Source of the DNA: RGIG3528 sp045616485
Lineage (GTDB): Bacteria; Bacillota; Clostridia; Lachnospirales; Lachnospiraceae
DNA length: 18,460 nt
Assembly (NCBI GenBank): GCA_045616485.1
Contig: JAZLGU010000004.1
Span: forward strand, 1 to 18,460
Reading direction: 5' to 3'
Under the pieces are notes generated by a model. The model made no database searches. It had not been told where the DNA came from and worked only from the letters and a program-made list of their open reading frames with translations. The translations under genes and the position numbers were made by a program. This document shows positions 14,946 to 18,460 of this stretch, piece after piece; position 1 is the first letter of the stretch; each line of letters begins with the position of its first letter.

Positions 14946-16313
14946 ATGGCTACAAAAACGAAAAGTGTGTTTTTTTGTTCAGAATGCGGTTTTGAATCAG
15001 CAAAATGGTTTGGGCACTGCCCATCCTGTCACCAATTTAATACCTGTAGTGATGCTCCTGTTGAGAAAAAGACAGGAGGCACTGCAGGTGCAAAAAGAAG
15101 AGCAGCTACAGCTTTAGCTGAGCCTATGCCTTTTTCCAGGATAACATCGGAAAAGCAGGAGAGAATCTATACAGGGATTCATGAGCTGGACAGAGTGCTG
15201 GGCGGTGGTATCGTCAGAGGCTCTCTGGTGCTGGTAGGTGGAGATCCGGGTATAGGTAAATCGACCCTCCTTCTTCAGATGTGCAGAGAGCTTAAAAGTG
15301 TAAAAGTATTATATATCTCCGGAGAAGAGTCGGCTGAGCAGACAAAAATGAGAGCTGACAGACTGGGAGATTTCCCGGAAAGTGTGCTTTTTTTAGCAGA
15401 AACGGATCTGACTCAGATAGAGGATCTGCTTATAAAAGATAAGCCGGATGTGGTTATTATAGACTCCATACAGACCATGTTTCGTGAAGATGTGGAGTCG
15501 GCCCCGGGCTCTGTTGGCCAGGTGAGAGAAGCTACCTCCAGCCTGCTTAGAGTGGCAAAGGATCACGGTATAACTATTTTTATTATTGGTCATGTCACGA
15601 AAGAAGGTACGGTAGCAGGCCCCAGAATGCTGGAGCATATGGTAGATACGGTACTTTACTTCGAGGGTGACAATGCCGCCCTTTACAGAGTATTACGCGC
15701 TGTAAAAAACAGATTTGGATCCACCAATGAAATCGGAGTTTTTGAAATGAGTGGAAAAGGGCTTATGGAAGTGCAGAATCCCTCCAAATATATGTTGGAA
15801 GGTAAGCCTACTGATGAGCCCGGAAGTGTAGTAACAGCAGTTATGGAGGGCACCAGACCTATCCTGGTAGAGGTCCAGGCACTGGTAAGTCAGACCGGCT
15901 ATCAGATGGCCAGAAGGACTGCAGCGGGCATCGACCACAACAGAGTCAGCCTGCTTATGGCAGTTATGGAAAAACGTCTGGGTATCTCTCTGGCGGGCTG
16001 TGATGCTTACGTAAATATTGCAGGTGGCATGAAGATAACAGAGCCATCAGTAGACCTGGCTGTTATTCTGGCGCTTTTATCCAGCTACCGCAACAAGCCT
16101 GTAGGCGATGACACCATTGTTTTCGGTGAAGTAGGCCTGACCGGTGAGATCCGAGCAGTATCCATGATCTCCCAGCGAGTACGGGAAGCTGTAAAAATGG
16201 GCTACAAGACCTGCATCGTACCAAAAGGTACCATGCGTACATTAAAAGCTGACGGAAAGCTGCCGGAAGACGTAAAAATAGTAGAAGTGGCAAATATCAG
16301 AGATTTCCAATAA
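14946..16313 (+). CDS. radA: DNA repair protein RadA (branch-migrating RecA-like ATPase)
   Basis: RadA acts with RecA in recombinational repair, driving branch migration at joint molecules. The 455-aa protein has all family parts. A zinc finger with C11, C14, C25 and C28 (CSEC...CPSC) comes first. Walker A GGDPGIGKST is at 98-107. The RadA-specific KNRFG motif is at 254-258. The C-terminal Lon-protease-like domain (from about 280; VDLAVILALLSSYRNKPV and VFGEVGLTGEIRAVS) is probably a DNA scaffold and not a protease. It starts 7 bp after the preceding stop and I see no good ribosome site before its ATG, so translation probably depends on coupling with the upstream gene. Confidence 0.97.
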   Translation: MATKTKSVFFCSECGFESAKWFGHCPSCHQFNTCSDAPVEKKTGGTAGAKRRAATALAEPMPFSRITSEKQERIYTGIHELDRVLGGGIVRGSLVLVGGDPGIGKSTLLLQMCRELKSVKVLYISGEESAEQTKMRADRLGDFPESVLFLAETDLTQIEDLLIKDKPDVVIIDSIQTMFREDVESAPGSVGQVREATSSLLRVAKDHGITIFIIGHVTKEGTVAGPRMLEHMVDTVLYFEGDNAALYRVLRAVKNRFGSTNEIGVFEMSGKGLMEVQNPSKYMLEGKPTDEPGSVVTAVMEGTRPILVEVQALVSQTGYQMARRTAAGIDHNRVSLLMAVMEKRLGISLAGCDAYVNIAGGMKITEPSVDLAVILALLSSYRNKPVGDDTIVFGEVGLTGEIRAVSMISQRVREAVKMGYKTCIVPKGTMRTLKADGKLPEDVKIVEVANIRDFQ

Positions 16314-16346
16314 TACCAGCCAATTTATAGAATTTTTATTTTTCCC

Positions 16347-16375
16347 TTGACAAAAAGCCAAGTATGTAGTAAATT
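16347..16375 (+). promoter_or_regulatory. Predicted tRNA-Trp promoter
   Basis: A perfect TTGACA (16347-16352) and TAAATT (16370-16375) are 17 bases apart. The transcript would begin at a 6-bp hairpin, AGTCGC (16381-16386) with GCGACT (16391-16396), which lies 12 bases ahead of the mature tRNA. Confidence 0.75.
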
Positions 16376-16407
16376 AATCAAGTCGCATGAGCGACTGACT
16401 ATGTCGT

Positions 16408-16478
16408 AGGGGACTGGTCAAATGGTATGATAGGAGTCTCCAAAACTTTTGGTGGGAGTTCGATTCTCTCGTCCCCTG
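16408..16478 (+). tRNA. tRNA-Trp (anticodon CCA)
   Basis: The 71-base cloverleaf folds fully. The acceptor AGGGGAC pairs with GTCCCCT, the D stem is GTCA/TGAT with a GG-containing loop, and the anticodon stem is GGAGT/ACTTT with loop CTCCAAA (anticodon CCA). There is a 4-base variable loop and a T arm GGGAG/CTCTC with loop TTCGATT. Discriminator base G fits bacterial tRNA-Trp. The 3' CCA is not encoded. The tRNA marks the boundary between housekeeping genes and the A+T-rich accessory block. Confidence 0.95.
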
Positions 16479-16484
16479 CTCTTA

Positions 16485-16511
16485 AAGCCTGATTTTATCA
16501 GGCTTTTTTCT
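16485..16511 (+). terminator. Rho-independent terminator of tRNA-Trp
   Basis: AAGCCTGAT (16485-16493) pairs with ATCAGGCTT (16497-16505) around TTT, followed by a T-rich run to about 16516. Confidence 0.92.
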
Positions 16512-16518
16512 TTTTTCT

Positions 16519-16548
16519 ATGGTTACCGGTAACCATAAAGGTAACCAT
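16519..16548. repeat. 18-bp perfect palindrome plus an extra half-site next to tRNA-Trp
   Basis: ATGGTTACCGGTAACCAT (16519-16536) is a perfect palindrome. After AAA its right half recurs as GGTAACCAT (16540-16548). Its place between the tRNA terminator and the accessory block would suit a recombinase core site with an accessory repeat, or an operator. No integrase gene is in the window, so this is a guess from position and symmetry. Confidence 0.55.
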
Positions 16549-16617
16549 GATTTTATCGCCTGATTAGTATGATCACAATGACTAAATGAAAAATGATTAT
16601 GAAAGGAGAGCTGCTTG

Positions 16618-16662
16618 ATGCTTTCATGGTCATACGTTATTGTATGCTGTAAGAAACAATAG
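16618..16662 (+). CDS. Possible 14-aa leader peptide or micro-toxin
   Basis: An ATG preceded at a good distance by AAAGGAGA (16602-16609) opens a frame encoding MLSWSYVIVCCKKQ-stop, with a hydrophobic centre and a basic end. The stop codon lies inside the left arm of a 17-bp hairpin. A frame this short can arise by chance and I know no family for it; the ribosome site and hairpin are the only support. If real it would be an attenuator leader or a very small membrane-active peptide. Confidence 0.25.
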   Translation: MLSWSYVIVCCKKQ

Positions 16663-16699
16663 CGTTGGTAGTACCTGTTAATGGTGCTACCAACGCTAT
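16659..16699. terminator. 17-bp stem-loop between tRNA-Trp and the minus-strand block
   Basis: Bases 16659-16675 pair with 16683-16699 (16 Watson-Crick pairs and one G-T) around a 7-base loop. On the minus strand it is followed by TGTTTCTT, so it could weakly end transcripts of the accessory block; on the plus strand there is no T run. Confidence 0.5.
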
Positions 16700-16717
16700 C
16701 AAGAATAAAGAATTCCC

Positions 16718-16746
16718 TTGTCACAATCAGATATATATGATATGAT
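16718..16746 (+). promoter_or_regulatory. Strong plus-strand promoter inside the accessory block
   Basis: TTGTCA (16718-16723) and TATGAT (16741-16746) are exactly 17 bases apart, and TGA before the -10 makes it an extended -10. No plus-strand protein gene follows, which points to a small RNA. Confidence 0.6.
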
Positions 16747-16752
16747 AGACAA

Positions 16753-16826
16753 ACGATTTGGTATGTTTAACATATCACCCATTTGCTCATGATACTGCGC
16801 CAACGGTATTATGAGCTTTCTTTTTT
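16753..16826 (+). ncRNA. Candidate small antisense RNA (about 75 nt)
   Basis: Between the promoter at 16718-16746 and an intrinsic terminator lies about 75 bp with no convincing reading frame. Inside are a small hairpin, GGTATG (16760-16765) with CATATC (16771-16776), and the terminator stem 16785-16795 with 16806-16816 (11 pairs, one G-T) followed by TTTCTTTTTTAT. The terminator stem covers the stop codon of the minus-strand 123-aa gene, so the RNA would pair with that mRNA's 3' end. Start and end are predicted from the signals alone. Confidence 0.45.
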
Positions 16827-17180
16827 ATACATATTGCAAACAATGCTCTCAAGGAAGGCGAGGTTATTTACGTTCACCTTATCAGAAGAGAATACACTAC
16901 TTATTCCAAGCAATTGCAATTTCTCTACTATTTGCAGAACTCTTTTCGTATAAAAATCTTCAATAACTTTGCTTGAGGCAATTGGAACATAATCGACCAT
17001 TATTTGTATAATTTTCGTATCGTTTTTTAGCTGTATAATTTCTGACTCCGATAGAGAAAGCAACATGGATATATTAATTTTGCGAATCGTTTCCTGGGGA
17101 TTTTGTACAAAGATGGGTTGAGCTGCCGGTAATTCGCCATGATCCAGGAATTGTCCTATTAGTTTGTATGTGCTTTTCAT
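16809..17180 (-). CDS. Hypothetical 123-aa protein, last gene of the island operon
   Basis: Not recognised. It appears mostly helical, with SESEIIQLKNDTKIIQIMVDYVP in the middle and KRVLQIVEKLQLLGI towards the end; there is no signal peptide or membrane helix. A GTG lies two codons upstream (17186), but AGGGGG five bases before the ATG at 17180 decides the start. The ribosome site overlaps the stop of the preceding gene (9-bp gap), so they are co-translated. By position it could be an additional immunity or accessory protein of a toxin cassette, but nothing in the sequence proves it. Its stop codon lies within a plus-strand terminator stem. Confidence 0.65.
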   Translation of the reverse strand: MKSTYKLIGQFLDHGELPAAQPIFVQNPQETIRKINISMLLSLSESEIIQLKNDTKIIQIMVDYVPIASSKVIEDFYTKRVLQIVEKLQLLGISSVFSSDKVNVNNLAFLESIVCNMYKKESS

Positions 17181-17189
17181 AAACACCCC

Positions 17190-17537
17190 CTATAAATCAA
17201 TTGCGATACCAGTATTATAAAGGATTGCTCTATCAATGTAGCCTAGTATCACTCCGTAGAGTGTATGAATATGCTCAGGCACCTCCGCATCGAGTTCCTT
17301 ATTAATCCATGTTTTTAAAAGGGCACATTGCTCAATATTAAAAAAGTCATAGTCTCCATCATCCAGTATTGTTCCACACTCGGAATTAACTTGATCGACA
17401 AAATGTTCCAGCAGATATGGCAGATGATTTTCTTCAATGAAGTATTCTTCGACGCGATCTATCGGCTCATTGCACAGATCATAAACTCCATCATACATTT
17501 TCATTCCATCAAGCGTTTTGGCTAATCTAATAGTCAT
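17190..17537 (-). CDS. Acidic 115-aa protein, probable immunity protein
   Basis: Not assigned to a named family. It is strongly acidic (about 23 Asp/Glu against 7 Lys/Arg), soluble and without a signal peptide, opening MTIRLAKTLDGMKMYDGVYDLCNEPIDRVEEYF. Its ATG shares one base with the stop of the upstream basic protein (TGATG), and its ribosome site AGAGGTG lies inside that gene. A GTG one codon earlier is less likely. The charge contrast, size and tight coupling behind a basic toxin-like protein are what polymorphic-toxin immunity genes look like, so I infer that it neutralises that protein. This is contextual inference only. Confidence 0.6.
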   Translation of the reverse strand: MTIRLAKTLDGMKMYDGVYDLCNEPIDRVEEYFIEENHLPYLLEHFVDQVNSECGTILDDGDYDFFNIEQCALLKTWINKELDAEVPEHIHTLYGVILGYIDRAILYNTGIAIDL

Positions 17538-17905
17538 CACATTTCACCTCTCTTTTTGATTTTAAAATGCGTATTTTCGTTTGTACCAGGTCTTCCAAGC
17601 AAGTCAACATATTGACGAGTACTTTTATCATAAATCCTCAAATATCCGGCTGCCATATCAGCTTTTACTGTATATCGGAGACCATCAAACTCAAATTTTA
17701 CTCCTTTTGCATGGCCCTTGCTCCCTGGGGCAAAGAGATTAACAATGTCATTTATATTCACCTTTTGTTTTTCCCAAGATGAATTGTGTAACTTTTCTCT
17801 TTGCTTACTTCTATATGCCCTCATTGCATCTTGCATATTATATTTTCGGCCTATACGCATATACTTTTTTGACGTATTACTATACGGTGTCTTACTATCT
17901 GCCAT
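17537..17905 (-). CDS. Basic 122-aa protein, probable orphan polymorphic-toxin C-terminal module
   Basis: This very basic protein (about 26 Lys/Arg against 12 Asp/Glu) has no signal peptide, membrane helix or trafficking domain. The first ~45 residues are a charged, probably unstructured leader. Residues about 48-122 look like one compact beta-rich domain ending GRPGTNENTHFKIKKRGEM; such 'THFKI-K-R-EM' ends resemble C-terminal domains of polymorphic toxins of Firmicutes (recollection, not a search result). A perfect AGGAGG lies six bases before its ATG, so it is translated as a free-standing protein. Its start overlaps the preceding gene by 11 bp and its stop overlaps the acidic gene by one base. 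Other possibilities are a nucleic-acid-binding or mobile-element protein. Confidence 0.55.
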   Translation of the reverse strand: MADSKTPYSNTSKKYMRIGRKYNMQDAMRAYRSKQREKLHNSSWEKQKVNINDIVNLFAPGSKGHAKGVKFEFDGLRYTVKADMAAGYLRIYDKSTRQYVDLLGRPGTNENTHFKIKKRGEM

Positions 17906-18416
17906 AGAATTCCTCCTTGTACAACCTATGGAAATCTTTCACTTGTCGGTAGCTAATTCCCATCCTATCAAGTTGGGCTTCAGCTACTGCATCATGTTTT
18001 CCATATATTAGAAGTTTACTTGGTAGCATAAATAGTATTTTACCAATGTAATTGTAATCATCCGCTAAAATCGTATCACATCCTAAAAAACCTGATATAC
18101 ACATTACTCCCTGGGGAACAACCTCAGATTTTTCATTTTGTAATAATTTTGCATATCGCGTATTAAATACTAATTTTACGCCATTCACTGCCAAAACAGC
18201 TGCAAATAGACAATTTAACAATGCAATAATTTTTTGCCATTCATAATCCATATCCTCAGTAACCGTAATGTCCAGAAAAGATACGCCCACATACTTCCTG
18301 TATTCGGGTATATCATTTAAAACGTAAGCGATGAATAAACCACCGTAGTGACAGGGCCATTCATCAGTGTCAAAATAGTCTTCAATACAGCCTGGAGTTT
18401 GCATAGTGCGTTTCAT
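17895..18416 (-). CDS. Hypothetical 173-aa protein of the accessory block
   Basis: Not recognised. It opens MKRTMQTPGCIEDYFDTDEWPCHYGGLFIAYVL and has a moderately hydrophobic stretch at about 63-81 (IIALLNCLFAAVLAVNGVKLVF) that is probably a buried helix and not a clear membrane segment. The end is charged (QVKDFHRLYKEEFYGR). It starts 3 bp after the stop of the gene that enters from the right edge and overlaps the basic toxin-like gene by 11 bp. No clear ribosome site is seen before its ATG, so translation may depend on coupling. By position behind a longer gene it could be that gene's immunity partner, but this is a guess. Confidence 0.6.
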   Translation of the reverse strand: MKRTMQTPGCIEDYFDTDEWPCHYGGLFIAYVLNDIPEYRKYVGVSFLDITVTEDMDYEWQKIIALLNCLFAAVLAVNGVKLVFNTRYAKLLQNEKSEVVPQGVMCISGFLGCDTILADDYNYIGKILFMLPSKLLIYGKHDAVAEAQLDRMGISYRQVKDFHRLYKEEFYGR

Positions 18417-18419
18417 TTA

Positions 18420-18460
18420 CTACGCATCTGCTAGCAGGCTATCGATTGGAGGATTGTTAT
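18420..18460 (-). CDS. 3' end of a gene running off the right edge
   Basis: Only the last 12 complete codons and the stop (TAG at 18422-18420) are visible, reading NPPIDSLLADA-stop after a leading Asn. It is in the same direction as the following genes and 3 bp from the next ATG, consistent with one operon. It is too short to identify; a large toxin or secreted protein would fit the context. Confidence 0.45.
   Translation of the reverse strand, partial: NNPPIDSLLADA

Overview
The window looks like chromosome of an anaerobic Gram-positive bacterium of the Clostridia, most likely a Lachnospiraceae member (Butyrivibrio/Roseburia-like). I infer this from gene content: single-domain LytTR regulator, TypA, a multi-SH3 glucosaminidase with Pro/Thr linkers, a cohesin-domain membrane protein, ClpC, a small 'endosialidase-like' protein of the type found in Lachnospiraceae, and RadA. 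AGGAGG-type ribosome sites support it. No species call is possible by eye.

Layout. (1) Positions 1-208 form a near-perfect palindrome, about 102-bp arms with one mismatch. It contains REP-like units and, at both outer ends, a 42-bp copy of the 3' end of typA. (2) Positions 208-1692 (minus) hold a two-gene operon: a LytTR regulator and a membrane-anchored coiled-coil protein. The operon lies between the palindrome's copy of the typA tail and the genuine typA 3' end. (3) typA/bipA (minus, 1851-3677) has its own terminator and is divergent from the purine genes. (4) purM-purN-purD (plus, 3952-6901) form an operon for inosinate synthesis, closed by a strong terminator. (5) A cell-surface operon follows (plus, 7095-14439): a 1173-aa SH3b/glucosaminidase protein, a cohesin plus cadherin-like membrane protein coupled to it by a TAATG overlap, and clpC. 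(6) A small 134-aa protein and radA (plus, 14534-16313) follow. (7) A tRNA-Trp gene (16408-16478) ends the housekeeping block.

Beyond tRNA-Trp the sequence becomes visibly more A+T-rich and switches to the minus strand. Four tightly packed small genes (16809-18416), plus the tail of a fifth running off the window, form an accessory block. A strongly basic 122-aa protein overlaps by one base the gene for a strongly acidic 115-aa protein, which is the look of a toxin-immunity cassette. Between the tRNA and this block lie a GGTTACC/GGTAACC palindrome, a 14-codon reading frame with a strong ribosome site running into a 17-bp hairpin, and a consensus-like plus-strand promoter followed about 80 bp later by an intrinsic terminator. 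That last pair would make a small RNA antisense to the end of the last island gene.

The most interesting items are the giant palindrome with duplicated typA tails, the toxin-immunity-like island with its possible antisense RNA, and a perfect 15-bp hairpin inside the signal-peptide coding region of the cohesin-domain protein. All family assignments are from reading the proteins; no search was run.
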